Positions 52,616-61,828 of a DNA stretch of 64,000 bases are shown piece by piece. Numbering within the stretch: the stretch's first letter is position 1; the number at the start of each line of letters is the position of its first letter. Made by a program: the position numbers and the translations under genes. Origin of the DNA: Brumimicrobium ulvae. GTDB taxonomy: Bacteria > Bacteroidota > Bacteroidia > Flavobacteriales_D > Crocinitomicaceae. Below the pieces are notes generated by a model, which saw only the letters and a list, made by a program, of their open reading frames with translations, did no database searches and was not told where the DNA came from. The stretch is from positions 62,001 through 126,000 of the forward strand of contig NZ_CANNGT010000001.1 of the NCBI RefSeq assembly GCF_947504225.1, read 5' to 3'.

Positions 52616-53578
52616 TTAATTAGTAGTTTCTTTATTGGTATCCTCAAGAATGCTATTGTTGAGTTTATCATCCAATTCTTCTAATGTTGGTTTTTTGTTG
52701 TTGATGATAAAAGAAAGCATGATTTCATGCGATCCTGAATTGTATTTTCTTAGTGCGTTGATTGAAATGTCATATCCGTAAGCTATGGTTAATCGTTTAT
52801 TCCATGTGAATCCTGCATTTACTCCAATTGCATCATCATGACGATACATCACTCCCAAAGAATATTTATCGTCATATTTTAATTTTAACATTGGCGCAAT
52901 AAGCAAGGGAACGGGTTCGGTATATCGAATCAATACACTGGGTTGTAATTCTAGTTTGCGTTTTTCGAACTGAATGTTGTAACCTGCAATTGCATTGGCA
53001 TGGAATTGAAGTTGAGAATTGAAACCTGTAAACTTGATCATTCCTCCTAAAATTCTTTGGGCTGAGGCCATAATAAAGAATTTGTCAGAATAAATGTTGA
53101 ATCCCATATTGATGTCAAATGCATTGGTTGAATGAACGTTTCCTGTAAATACATCATCTCCTTCATCTGCTTTAATGGCATCATATAAACGAATTCTATA
53201 TTGAAAATAACCAGGTTGTATTCCCAAGCCGAGCTTCACTTTTTCACCGAGTTTGAAATGGTGTGCATAGTTCAGTCGAATTCCAGTGCTGTTCATCAAC
53301 CCAGAATTTTCATTGTACACTCCAAGTCCATATCCAACCTTACCTTTGTTTTTCAATGATCCCATTAGGTTGAAATAAAAGCTAGAAGGAGCTCCGTCAA
53401 AACCAACCCATTGGGCACGGTAACCAGCATTCATTTCTTGCACTTCCTTACTTCCTGCATAGGCAGGATTATAGAAAAACCTATTCATCATAAAGTCAGA
53501 ATACATTCCTATTTGTTGTGCTTTTGCTGAAAAAGTTGTCAGCACGATTAAGGCAAATATGTATAGTTGTTTCTTCAT
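52616..53578 (-). CDS. sprF: PorP/SprF-family outer-membrane protein (first pair)
   Basis: 320 residues, signal peptide YIFALIVLTTFSAKAQ. QIGMYSDFMMNRFFYNPAYAGSKEVQEMNAGYRAQWVGFDGAPSSFYF and GKVGYGLGVYNENSGLMNSTGIRLNYAHHFKL are PorP/SprF hallmarks; late strands include NKRLTIAYGYDISINALRKYNSGSHEIMLSFII. It ends with a charged tail (DKLNNSILEDTNKETTN). It starts 7 bases after the stop of the 1154-residue CHU_C protein and lies 17 bases before the second pair, so the cluster is one transcription unit. Confidence 0.94.
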   Translation of the reverse strand: MKKQLYIFALIVLTTFSAKAQQIGMYSDFMMNRFFYNPAYAGSKEVQEMNAGYRAQWVGFDGAPSSFYFNLMGSLKNKGKVGYGLGVYNENSGLMNSTGIRLNYAHHFKLGEKVKLGLGIQPGYFQYRIRLYDAIKADEGDDVFTGNVHSTNAFDINMGFNIYSDKFFIMASAQRILGGMIKFTGFNSQLQFHANAIAGYNIQFEKRKLELQPSVLIRYTEPVPLLIAPMLKLKYDDKYSLGVMYRHDDAIGVNAGFTWNKRLTIAYGYDISINALRKYNSGSHEIMLSFIINNKKPTLEELDDKLNNSILEDTNKETTN

Positions 53579-53584
53579 TGTTTT

Positions 53585-56500
53585 CTATTTCGATTTTCTT
53601 AATACCAACAAAGCACCTTTAAATAGTTGATCTTCCTGGTTGGGGTTGAGATTAATGATATAGTAATAATTTCCATCAGGAACGTCTTCACCTTCATAGG
53701 TTCCATCCCATGGTTCTGTGTAGCCTTGAGACATGAATATTTGTTGTCCCCATTGGTTGTAAATTTCAACTGTTGCTTCTGGATACAGTAATTCAATAAA
53801 AGATAATTTCCATACATCGTTATAGCCATCTCCGTTTGGTGAAATTACGTTGGGAATTAATTTTTGAATCTCTTGAGTAACGTTATCAATGGATACCCAT
53901 ACAATTGTACTGTCAAAACATCCTAGGTCATCATAAACATATTGAACTACTGGGAATGTCCCGTTTTCAAAATAAACTGTACTTGGATTTTCTAAATTGG
54001 ATGCTTCACCATTTCCAAAGGTCCAGTCCCAACCAGTAGCGTACAAGGAAGTATCTATAAAATTATAGGTTGTTCCTACGTTGGTTCCACTGGTGAAATT
54101 GAAGGTGAATCCTGCCTTTGGTGGTGGGGTGATTTGAATAGGTTTTACGATTGTATCTGAACAGTTGTGGTTGGTTGAAACAATGTGCATCACACTATAC
54201 GTTCCTGGATTATTAAAAACAAAATCATAATCTGGTAGATTGATAGTACCTTGACCTCCAAAATCATAAAACCATGTATTAATTGGGTCGACAGAATTTG
54301 ATTGATCCGTAAAGCTAACTGTTCTTTGATTGTTGTTACATGTTGCAAGATAGTCGAAATCTGCTGTTGGTAGAGGGAAGATTTCAATGTTCTTTTGGAT
54401 GGTGTCAGTACACCCATTGCTGTTTGTAATTATAAGTTCTACATCGTATTGACCATCTTGGGTATAAGTGTGGGTAGGATTAAGTTGTGCTGAGGTGTTT
54501 CCGTCACCAAATGACCACGCACTTTGTGTAATTGAACCGTAACCTGCAAGTGAGAAGTTATCAAAACTCGAATTCTCATTTAAACAATTATCAGCAGTAT
54601 TGAAGTTAGCATAAGGTGGTGCAACAAATATAAACTGAACAACATCATTTTCTGAATTACAACTTCCATTGTCCGTGGATGTCAATGTTAGTGCAATTTG
54701 TCCAGACGAAATTTCAGACGCCGTTGGTGTATAAATTGCATTTAAGTCTGTATTAGAAGGGGAAAAAGTTCCCATTCCACCTGTCCATTCTCCTGTGCTT
54801 GTTCCACCCACAATAGATCCATTTAAAGGAATAAGTGAGTCATTGGTGCAGATCAATTGATTAGTTCCAGCCTCTACATCCGGCGCATCTGTATATTCAA
54901 TATATATACTGTCTTGTTCATATTTACATTTCCCATTTGATGTAGATCGAAGGTATGCCCATGTTCCCGGTGTAGATAAATCGTTTACCCCAGGGTAATA
55001 GCTTGTATTTAAAGAAACATTGTTCGGATTGAAAATACCGTCACCTGTAGAACTCCATACTCCTGTTGTAGTTGGTCCACTCACGGTACCGCTAAGTGAA
55101 ACCATGCTATTGTTGGCACAAACAATAACGGTGTCTTGTAGAATGTCAACTACAGGCGGTGCAGTGATGGTAATTTGAATGGAGTCTTTTTCTGCTAAAC
55201 AATTTCCATTGTTGGTTGAGGTTAACATTAGTTTTACACTTCCGTTTGTGATGTCAGCAGCTGATGGAGTATAAACAGCATTAAGTGTATTTGCATCTGG
55301 AGTAAATGTTCCACTCCCAAAGGTTGTCCACTCTCCTGTTGTAGAACCTCCTTGAACAGAACCGTTAAGGTCAACATCCGCATTGTTTGCACAAACTGTT
55401 TGATCAACAGAAGCATTGACCAATGGAGGGTCTTCCACAATGAGTAGGAAAGTGTCTTTTTGGGCAGGACACAATGCGCTACTGGAGGTGAGGATGATTT
55501 CAATTGGGCTAATTATAGCGTCTAGAGAACTCGGAACATATTCATTGTTTAGATCATTGAGACCATTCGTAAATGTTCCATATCCAGTGCTGCTCCAAGA
55601 GCCTTCTGCAGGACCACCTCCAACTGTTCCATTGAGGGGAAGACCTACATTAGCACAAACTGTTGCATCACTTCCCGCATTTGCAAAAGGGGCACTCATG
55701 TATTCTGTTAGATAGGTATAGCTAAATCCAGTACTTACTGTTCCTTGTAAAATAGCTAAACCAAATATGTCTCCTGTGTTTTCAATATCTGTTAAAGAAT
55801 TTAAAGGAATTTCTCCTGTCGTAAAAAACTTTTGGCCAACCATTAACGCTCCACCTGATCCTGGAACAGCAGTAAAGTCTGATGCATTAATGATTCCAGT
55901 TGCACCATTTACAGTAAATAATCCTTCGTTACCTGTTCGGGTGTATAAGATTACTCCAAAATCGTCACCTGAACTTCTATAAACTGAAGCCAGGTCATCA
56001 CCTGCACAGTATACGTTAGGAATCAATGAAGAACTGAGTTCACACCCCATAGAACTTACATGATAAACATAGACAGGCTTGTTCGATTCGATATAAGCAA
56101 CGTCATCCGTCAAGATGATTTCATGTGCTTCTCCCCAACTGATTGAAGCGGTTGTGCTAACAGAAGTGTTGATGGTTAAGTTCGTAGTGTTTTCTGCAGC
56201 TAAAACATAAATCCTGTCGGTGGTTCCTGTTCCTTTTCTTACGACAAATTTAGTTCCTAATCGCTGAATATTCGTCATTTGCTCTCCTATCGCATCTATA
56301 CACGCACCGTTTTCTAACCCGTCTTCAAATAGCGTAACGGCAACTGGTTTGTCGGATGAAACAATTGAACCCGAAAGGGTAGAGCTTGCAGAAATATTCA
56401 TATTTCTAGCACTATAGGTTTGTCCTTTATTTAATGTAATTGAAAAAGTCACATCTTGTGCGTGTCCAGTAATCGCAGCTCTTGGAGTTATTAGGACTGT

Positions 56501-57049
56501 TGTATTATCTTCTGTAGCTACAATATCGAAAGAAGAGAATGCGGCAGGCGCAACAACTGCATTGTTCCAGTGCTTTTGAAATGGCGTATAAAACTCTGTT
56601 CCTAAAGCATTTTTACCCTTTAAACCAAAAATTTCTTTGTTACCAGAACTACTGATCTCATAACTCGCGGTAATTAAGGTGGTAGCGCTTATTTTAATTC
56701 CGTTATTGTTGATGTTGTTTCCCGAAGGAGATACAAGAGCTGCAATAAAAGGTGTTAAGTCTATGCTTTGGTAATCATTTGCAGCAAGGGAAATAGTTAT
56801 TGGCGTAAATAATCCATTTGCTGGTAAACTGATGGTAACACTTGCGGGATCAGCATAAGATGTAATGTTTAATGAAATAGGACTGTTTCCTATTCCGCTT
56901 GAAGCTCCTGGAGCAGCAAACCAAAAAGTGGTATCCTTTTGAGAAAAAGTTATCAGTGGTAAGGATAGAAAAACAACAAGTGCTAAAATCGTTCTATTTC
57001 CTTTTCTTAAAATACGCGATAGAAGGGTGGTCTTTTCAATATTAGTCAT
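53585..57049 (-). CDS. Giant CHU_C surface protein with IgGFc-binding-like N-terminus (1154 aa)
   Basis: Signal peptide preceded by a long basic stretch (RILRKGNRTILALVVFLSLPLITFSQ). Same plan as its neighbour: IgGFc-binding-like region (DTTFWFAAPGASSGIGNSPISLNITSY, DIVATEDNTTVLITPR, SDKPVAVTLFEDGLENG, NKPVYVYHVSSMGCELSSSLIPNVYC), then four ~90-residue repeats (NAGSDATVCANV, NASVDQTVCANN, DILQDTVIVCANN, EAGTNQLICTND starts), three PKD domains (SAWSFGDGNTSAQLNPTHTY etc.) and CHU_C (IPNVISPNGDGYNDVWKL ... EPWDGTYEGEDVPDGNYYYI). Paralogue of the 1230-aa protein with one repeat fewer. First gene of the surface operon. Confidence 0.93.
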   Translation of the reverse strand: MTNIEKTTLLSRILRKGNRTILALVVFLSLPLITFSQKDTTFWFAAPGASSGIGNSPISLNITSYADPASVTISLPANGLFTPITISLAANDYQSIDLTPFIAALVSPSGNNINNNGIKISATTLITASYEISSSGNKEIFGLKGKNALGTEFYTPFQKHWNNAVVAPAAFSSFDIVATEDNTTVLITPRAAITGHAQDVTFSITLNKGQTYSARNMNISASSTLSGSIVSSDKPVAVTLFEDGLENGACIDAIGEQMTNIQRLGTKFVVRKGTGTTDRIYVLAAENTTNLTINTSVSTTASISWGEAHEIILTDDVAYIESNKPVYVYHVSSMGCELSSSLIPNVYCAGDDLASVYRSSGDDFGVILYTRTGNEGLFTVNGATGIINASDFTAVPGSGGALMVGQKFFTTGEIPLNSLTDIENTGDIFGLAILQGTVSTGFSYTYLTEYMSAPFANAGSDATVCANVGLPLNGTVGGGPAEGSWSSTGYGTFTNGLNDLNNEYVPSSLDAIISPIEIILTSSSALCPAQKDTFLLIVEDPPLVNASVDQTVCANNADVDLNGSVQGGSTTGEWTTFGSGTFTPDANTLNAVYTPSAADITNGSVKLMLTSTNNGNCLAEKDSIQITITAPPVVDILQDTVIVCANNSMVSLSGTVSGPTTTGVWSSTGDGIFNPNNVSLNTSYYPGVNDLSTPGTWAYLRSTSNGKCKYEQDSIYIEYTDAPDVEAGTNQLICTNDSLIPLNGSIVGGTSTGEWTGGMGTFSPSNTDLNAIYTPTASEISSGQIALTLTSTDNGSCNSENDVVQFIFVAPPYANFNTADNCLNENSSFDNFSLAGYGSITQSAWSFGDGNTSAQLNPTHTYTQDGQYDVELIITNSNGCTDTIQKNIEIFPLPTADFDYLATCNNNQRTVSFTDQSNSVDPINTWFYDFGGQGTINLPDYDFVFNNPGTYSVMHIVSTNHNCSDTIVKPIQITPPPKAGFTFNFTSGTNVGTTYNFIDTSLYATGWDWTFGNGEASNLENPSTVYFENGTFPVVQYVYDDLGCFDSTIVWVSIDNVTQEIQKLIPNVISPNGDGYNDVWKLSFIELLYPEATVEIYNQWGQQIFMSQGYTEPWDGTYEGEDVPDGNYYYIINLNPNQEDQLFKGALLVLRKSK

Positions 57050-57119
57050 ACAATGAAAATATAGTGCAGCTTAAATTAGGTATTAAGCTTTGTTAATTGC
57101 TTGGTGTTAAAGTTTTAGG

Positions 57120-57127
57120 CAAATATA
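57120..57127 (-). promoter_or_regulatory. Probable -7 element of the surface-protein operon
   Basis: Minus strand TATATTTG, 71 bases before the start of the 1154-aa protein. No TTG lies at the proper distance, so only the -7 is supported. Confidence 0.4.
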
Positions 57128-57251
57128 GTTATATTTATTAATATATGTTAAAATTGTTAAAAAAAAGGAATTTATTTTTGTTTGTATTTGTTTGATTATT
57201 AGTGTCGTAGTTTTGAAGTTGGTGTTTTTTTATTTCCTTTAGCCCACAAAC

Positions 57252-57734
57252 TTATTGTTTGGTAACTTGATGAACCAATTTTTCAAAAGAGGACCATCTA
57301 ATAGAAGGATAGTCCTTGATGATTAATGTTGAGTCGCTAAAAACAACACTGTTTTGTATTCCACTATGTCCAAAGGAATCATTATTAGACAGTTTTCTTT
57401 TTAATAGCTCTGTGATGGCCTGCTCAATTAACTTCCTTTCTTCGTCGGTTGCTTGAATGGTTTTAAAAATGTCTACGTCTTCATGTGAATAGTGCCCAAT
57501 AATATCTTCACAGTTCATGATTGTTTTTGTATAGTCGATATAAAATTCACCTTTGCAATCTTTTTTATACACCCTAATTGTAGTGATGTCGCCACCCCAC
57601 TCCCCGCATTTTGTGTCGGTGTTTTTGAGTTTAATTTCTGTGCAATAATCTATTGTTGATAAAAAATCGTGTTCTGATTGTGCGTACAGAAAAAGTGAGA
57701 AGAAAATATAAAAAATAGTAAAAAGGTATTTCAT
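57252..57734 (-). CDS. Small secreted protein, unknown
   Basis: 160 residues with a signal peptide (LFTIFYIFFSLFLYAQ). The mature protein has four cysteines (DYCTEIK, TKCGEWGG, KDCKGEF, MNCEDII) likely forming two disulfides. No family recognised. Starts 16 bases after the stop of the next upstream small gene, so both are cotranscribed. Confidence 0.7.
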   Translation of the reverse strand: MKYLFTIFYIFFSLFLYAQSEHDFLSTIDYCTEIKLKNTDTKCGEWGGDITTIRVYKKDCKGEFYIDYTKTIMNCEDIIGHYSHEDVDIFKTIQATDEERKLIEQAITELLKRKLSNNDSFGHSGIQNSVVFSDSTLIIKDYPSIRWSSFEKLVHQVTKQ

Positions 57735-57749
57735 TTCAAAGGGTGCTGG

Positions 57750-58190
57750 TTATTCATTTTTCTCAAGAGGAATCCTAGTCATTTGAATAGTGTCTCCTTC
57801 ATCAAAAGTAGTTGGTCTAGATTCGTCGTTAAAATTCATACAAACAAAAATATTGTCTTCATTCTCGAATCTGATAATACAAGGTATTCTACCGACTTCT
57901 ACATCGTTATCTTTTAAGTATATAATAAAATCTAAAGCGTGAATTTCTTCACTGTACTCTACAGTGTATTTTAAATAGGCTTCATGACCACCTATTGTAA
58001 AGGAATCTCCCCCAAGCGTGTCATTATTGAAGATAAATAAAGCAATTCCATTTTTATTGAAATGAATGTTTCCGACTTCTCCTTGGTCTTCTCCTTCCCA
58101 ATGACCAATTAAACTATCTTGAGCAATGCTGGTGTTACAGGTTAAAAATAAAATGGAAATTAAAAATAGGTAGTTTACAATGCTTTTCAT
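57750..58190 (-). CDS. Small secreted or lipid-anchored protein, unknown
   Basis: 146 residues. The N-terminus VNYLFLISILFLTCNTSIAQ can be read as a lipoprotein signal (LFLTC) or a normal signal cut after SIAQ. Mature part: SLIGHWEGEDQGEVGNIHFNKNGIALFIFNND, a lipocalin-like opening (GxW-E), strand-rich and acidic. No function known. First of a two-gene unit with the 57252 gene. Confidence 0.7.
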   Translation of the reverse strand: MKSIVNYLFLISILFLTCNTSIAQDSLIGHWEGEDQGEVGNIHFNKNGIALFIFNNDTLGGDSFTIGGHEAYLKYTVEYSEEIHALDFIIYLKDNDVEVGRIPCIIRFENEDNIFVCMNFNDESRPTTFDEGDTIQMTRIPLEKNE

Positions 58191-58274
58191 GTTGTGTTTA
58201 TAAAAATGTAAATTGTAAGGTAATGAAAAAATAGGGTACGACTTGTGTTTTTTATGTTTTGTAAAAAGGAGTGT

Positions 58275-58883
58275 TTATACCATCTCTTTCCAATCAAAAA
58301 TATAAACAGGTAATCGGTCAGGAATCTTAATGGAAATTAATTCTTCTCCATTCTTTTGAACCAGTCGATTTTCTTCCCATTGGTAAACAGTTTTCTTTTT
58401 CCCTTTGGTGTGGGTGAGTTCTTCAAAACCATAAAACAAGAACTGATGGTCTCCAACAGCAACAGTGCGTGAACCTCGAATTTTGGTGGTAATCCCCTGA
58501 TTGTATTTTAAGGTGATTTCATCAATTAATTTATTGTATTCTCCACCAATTATGGTGAGGTTCTCTTCCACTTCATCTGTCGTTGCTAAGAACAGTCTAC
58601 CGGGTGTTTTTTCTAACTTGTCGACAAAATCATTCGGCATTACATAAATTAAAGCACCTTCAATATGGGGGTAGTGGTCAGTGTTGGCTTTGATGTAGTT
58701 TTTGTCATCACCGATTATAACTCTGTTGTACACCAAGAAAGCCAAAAGTACACCTGTCATCATAAGTACAATGTTAATGATTACTACAGGAGTGGTGGGG
58801 AAGTTCAAATACAAGAAGTAGGCAGCTACGATAAAAGGAATAACTGTCAATAACATCAAAACAAATGCGGTGAATTTTTTCAT
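58275..58883 (-). CDS. Membrane protein of unknown function
   Basis: 202 residues from ATG 58883 (MKKFTAFVLMLLTVIPFIVAAYFLY), chosen because an upstream in-frame ATG at 58943 lies inside the divergent mutS2-like coding region. Two N-terminal transmembrane helices (~4-25 and ~33-51), then a soluble domain of ~145 residues with no motif I know. Divergent from mutS2 with a 35-base gap. Confidence 0.72.
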   Translation of the reverse strand: MKKFTAFVLMLLTVIPFIVAAYFLYLNFPTTPVVIINIVLMMTGVLLAFLVYNRVIIGDDKNYIKANTDHYPHIEGALIYVMPNDFVDKLEKTPGRLFLATTDEVEENLTIIGGEYNKLIDEITLKYNQGITTKIRGSRTVAVGDHQFLFYGFEELTHTKGKKKTVYQWEENRLVQKNGEELISIKIPDRLPVYIFDWKEMV

Positions 58884-58904
58884 GAAACAAATGTAATGAT
58901 TTCT

Positions 58905-58912
58905 TAGCTTTG
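58905..58912 (+). promoter_or_regulatory. -7 element directly before the mutS2 start
   Basis: TAGCTTTG, a perfect TAnnTTTG; only 6 bases separate it from ATG 58919, so transcription would start at or next to the start codon. No clear TTG upstream. Confidence 0.5.
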
Positions 58913-58918
58913 TACGCA

Positions 58919-61030
58919 ATGTTAAAATGCGATTCACAAACATATAAAGATTTAGAGCTCGGCAAACTGCAAGAAATTCTTAAAGAATATTGTATTGGTC
59001 CCTCAGCTCTTAAGATTGTTGAAAGGCTTAAGCCTGTAAAAAACAATGAGGAATTAATCAAGTTTCTCAATCAAACCAATCAGTTGGTTGAAATTCGTCG
59101 TGAAGGTGAAAGTTTTCCGCGACTTGATTTCGAAGAGCTTCAAGGTGAAATTAGAATGTTGCCTGTTCAAAACGCAAGTTTGCCTCAAGAAAGTTTTGCC
59201 CGTATCCGTATGGCTTCTTCAATGGTGAATGCTTTGCTGTATTTCTTCAATAAACGAGATGATGATTTCCCACATTTGATTGAGTTGTTCTCTGATGTTG
59301 AATTTACAAAAGAGATCATCGAAAAAATCGATACCATCTTTGATAAGAACGGAATTGTAAAAGACAATGCCTCTCCAGAGCTGTCTTATATACGTCAACA
59401 AATGGAATCGGTGAAAAGAAATATTCATTCGACTTTTGATCGAAGTATGCGCAAATACCTAAAGAAGGGGTATTTAAGTGATACCAAAGAAAGTTTTTAT
59501 GATGAAAGGCGTGTCTTAGCTGTCTTGTCTTCCTACAAAAGAGAGGTGGATGGACAGGTAGTAAGTAATTCCAAATCGGGAAATGTGACCTTTATTGAAC
59601 CTGGAGAAACAATTCCTTTGAATAAAGAGTTTGAACAGTTAAGGGATGATGAACGAAAAGAAATTTTTGTGATTCTTCAGCAGTTAACACGAGAAATGTT
59701 GGCTTATTTACCCTTGATCAAAGAATACCAACAAGTACTGACCAAATTAGATTTTATCAATGCCAAATGTCGACTGGCTTTGTTATTGGATGCTTACCTT
59801 CCTTCAATCAACGAGAGTAAGTCTTTTGACTTGATCGATTGTTATCATCCTTTATTGAAATTGAACAATGAGGCCTTGGGTAAGAAAACAGTCCCCCAAC
59901 GGATCTCCATGGATGAAAATTCAAGAATGTTGGTGATTTCTGGACCAAATGCAGGAGGAAAAAGTATAACCTTAAAAACAGTCGGCTTGCTGCAGTTAAT
60001 GTTGCAGTGTGGATTGCTCGTTCCTGTTCACCCCAACAGTTCAATGTGTCTATTTGATGCCTTGTTGACGGATATTGGAGATAATCAGTCTATTGTTGAT
60101 GAGTTGAGTACCTACTCTTATCGATTGAAGCGCATGCGATACTTCCTGAAAGTAGCCAACGAAAACTCATTGCTTTTATTGGACGAATTTGGAACAGGTT
60201 CAGATCCCGATTTGGGTGGTGCATTGGCGGAAGTGTTTTTTGAAACTTTATATGATAAAAAATCATTTGGTGTTATTACCACGCATTACAGCAACATAAA
60301 ACTAAAAGCTGATGAACTTCCGGAAGCTGTCAATGGTTGTATGTTGTTTGATACGGAAACTTTAAATCCTTTGTTTAAGTTTTCAATGGGACAACCAGGG
60401 AGCTCTTTTACCTTTGAAGTCGCTCAGATTAATGGAATACCAAAGAAGTTGATTAATCGGGCCAAATCTAAGTTAGACAGTAAACGTGTTCAGATGGATC
60501 AATTGCTTCATGAATTGCAAAAAGAAAAATCTTACCTCAGTCGTTTAACAAAAGAGCATGTTTTAGCGCAAGAAACTGCCGAGGAACACCGTATTTTCTA
60601 TGAGGAAACCAAAGAAAAGTACGAGAAGAGGTTGGAAAGCCTGAAAAATAAAGCGGAGGAAACAAGTAAGTTGGTAAGCTTGGGAACCAAGTTGCAACAA
60701 TACATTGATGAGTATAAAGTACGTTCTAAAAAGAAGAACGTTAATGATGGTTTGCTACAGGATTTGAAAAAATATATTGCAATGGAAAAATCTAAAATAG
60801 AGGAAGCCAAGCAAGAGGTGCGTTTGAAGAAACAAGCCAAGAAAAAGAAGAACCCTAACAAAGAAGTCGATCAGTACCAACAAAGTAAGATCAAAGTAGG
60901 AAGCAAAGTCAAACTGATTTCTACAAAGCAAGTAGGAGAAGTTGAGGAGATTAAAGGGAAAGATGTAACGGTTTTGTTGGGTTTTGCACGGATGAAAGTA
61001 AAATTAACTCAATTGATTTGGGTTTCTTAG
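58919..61030 (+). CDS. mutS2: MutS2-like ATPase without Smr domain
   Basis: 703 residues from ATG 58919; a TTG three codons earlier lies in the -7 promoter element, so ATG is preferred. No mismatch-recognition domain I. Clamp/lever helices, then the MutS ATPase: Walker A SGPNAGGKSITLKT, signature DIGDNQSIVDELSTYSYRLKRM, Walker B LLLLDEFGTGSDPDLGGAL, TTHYSNIK. A long coiled coil follows (~510-640) and the protein ends with a KOW-like patch (IKVGSKVKLISTKQVGEVEEIKGKDVTVLLGFARMKV). The Smr nuclease domain of classical MutS2 is absent, as in some Bacteroidota homologues. Likely acts on branched DNA or stalled ribosomes. Confidence 0.93.
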   Translation: MLKCDSQTYKDLELGKLQEILKEYCIGPSALKIVERLKPVKNNEELIKFLNQTNQLVEIRREGESFPRLDFEELQGEIRMLPVQNASLPQESFARIRMASSMVNALLYFFNKRDDDFPHLIELFSDVEFTKEIIEKIDTIFDKNGIVKDNASPELSYIRQQMESVKRNIHSTFDRSMRKYLKKGYLSDTKESFYDERRVLAVLSSYKREVDGQVVSNSKSGNVTFIEPGETIPLNKEFEQLRDDERKEIFVILQQLTREMLAYLPLIKEYQQVLTKLDFINAKCRLALLLDAYLPSINESKSFDLIDCYHPLLKLNNEALGKKTVPQRISMDENSRMLVISGPNAGGKSITLKTVGLLQLMLQCGLLVPVHPNSSMCLFDALLTDIGDNQSIVDELSTYSYRLKRMRYFLKVANENSLLLLDEFGTGSDPDLGGALAEVFFETLYDKKSFGVITTHYSNIKLKADELPEAVNGCMLFDTETLNPLFKFSMGQPGSSFTFEVAQINGIPKKLINRAKSKLDSKRVQMDQLLHELQKEKSYLSRLTKEHVLAQETAEEHRIFYEETKEKYEKRLESLKNKAEETSKLVSLGTKLQQYIDEYKVRSKKKNVNDGLLQDLKKYIAMEKSKIEEAKQEVRLKKQAKKKKNPNKEVDQYQQSKIKVGSKVKLISTKQVGEVEEIKGKDVTVLLGFARMKVKLTQLIWVS

Positions 61031-61051
61031 TTGTATGAATTTGTATCTTTG
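61017..61051 (+). promoter_or_regulatory. Promoter of cmk, overlapping the mutS2 3' end
   Basis: TTTG at 61017-61020, 23-base spacer, TATCTTTG at 61044-61051. The start codon at 61056 is only 4 bases after the -7, so the mRNA would be nearly leaderless. Confidence 0.6.
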
Positions 61052-61055
61052 CCCC

Positions 61056-61745
61056 ATGAGCAAAGAAATTACAATAGCAATAGACGGATGGTCGTCATGT
61101 GGGAAGAGTACATTAGCAAAAGCCTTGGCGAAAGAATTGGATTATATTTATGTCGATACAGGTGCTATGTACAGAGGGGTCGCGTTATATGCGATGAGAC
61201 AAAATTGGATCTCACGAAATCATTCAGATGTCAACAGAATTATTGCTGCTTTGCCAAAAATCAAAATTAAATTTTCTAACAAAGGGGGCGGAGAAGCCGA
61301 CCTATGCCTGAATGGAGAGAATGTGGAGAAAGAAATCCGCACGATTGAAGTCTCTAATGTGGTCAGTTTAATTTCTAGAATTAAAGAGGTCCGCGATTAC
61401 CTTGTGAAACAACAAAGGATATTGGGCATTGGTGGAGGAGTTGTAATGGACGGTAGGGATATCGGTTCTGTTGTTTTTCCTTTGGCAGAGCTCAAGTTGT
61501 TTGTTACCGCTGATCCTGAAATTCGTGCGCAACGCAGGTATGATGAATTGATTGCTAAAGGAGATAAGGTAACTTTGGATGAGGTGAGGGCAAATCTTCA
61601 AGCAAGAGATGAAATGGATTCTAACAGAGAAGAAAGTCCATTGATTCAAACAGAGGACGCTATTGTTTTAGATAATTCAAACCTAACGCCAGCAGAACAA
61701 TTGGAAAAAGCCTTAGCATTAGTAAATAAAATTAGAAAGGTGTAA
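61056..61745 (+). CDS. cmk: Cytidylate kinase
   Basis: 229 residues from ATG 61056 (MSKEITIAIDGWSSCGKSTLAKALAKEL); an earlier ATG at 61035 lies upstream of the -7 element. P-loop GWSSCGKST, YVDTGAMYRGVALYA, VMDGRDIGSVVFPLAELKLFVTAD (CMP binding), RAQRRYDEL, and RDEMDSNREESPL. Phosphorylates CMP/dCMP. 25 bases downstream of mutS2. Confidence 0.96.
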   Translation: MSKEITIAIDGWSSCGKSTLAKALAKELDYIYVDTGAMYRGVALYAMRQNWISRNHSDVNRIIAALPKIKIKFSNKGGGEADLCLNGENVEKEIRTIEVSNVVSLISRIKEVRDYLVKQQRILGIGGGVVMDGRDIGSVVFPLAELKLFVTADPEIRAQRRYDELIAKGDKVTLDEVRANLQARDEMDSNREESPLIQTEDAIVLDNSNLTPAEQLEKALALVNKIRKV

Positions 61746-61828
61746 CATATTTTATAATTTTTGTTATAATTGTATGCAAGCACTTCAAATTTTGTAGTGT
61801 TTGTCTATAAAACCAGAATTATAAAACT

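Noticed and set aside
48907..57049. The ~90-residue repeats as a CRISPR or DNA-level tandem repeat array
   Set aside because: The repeats are conserved only at the protein level and are diverged in DNA; there are no spacers.
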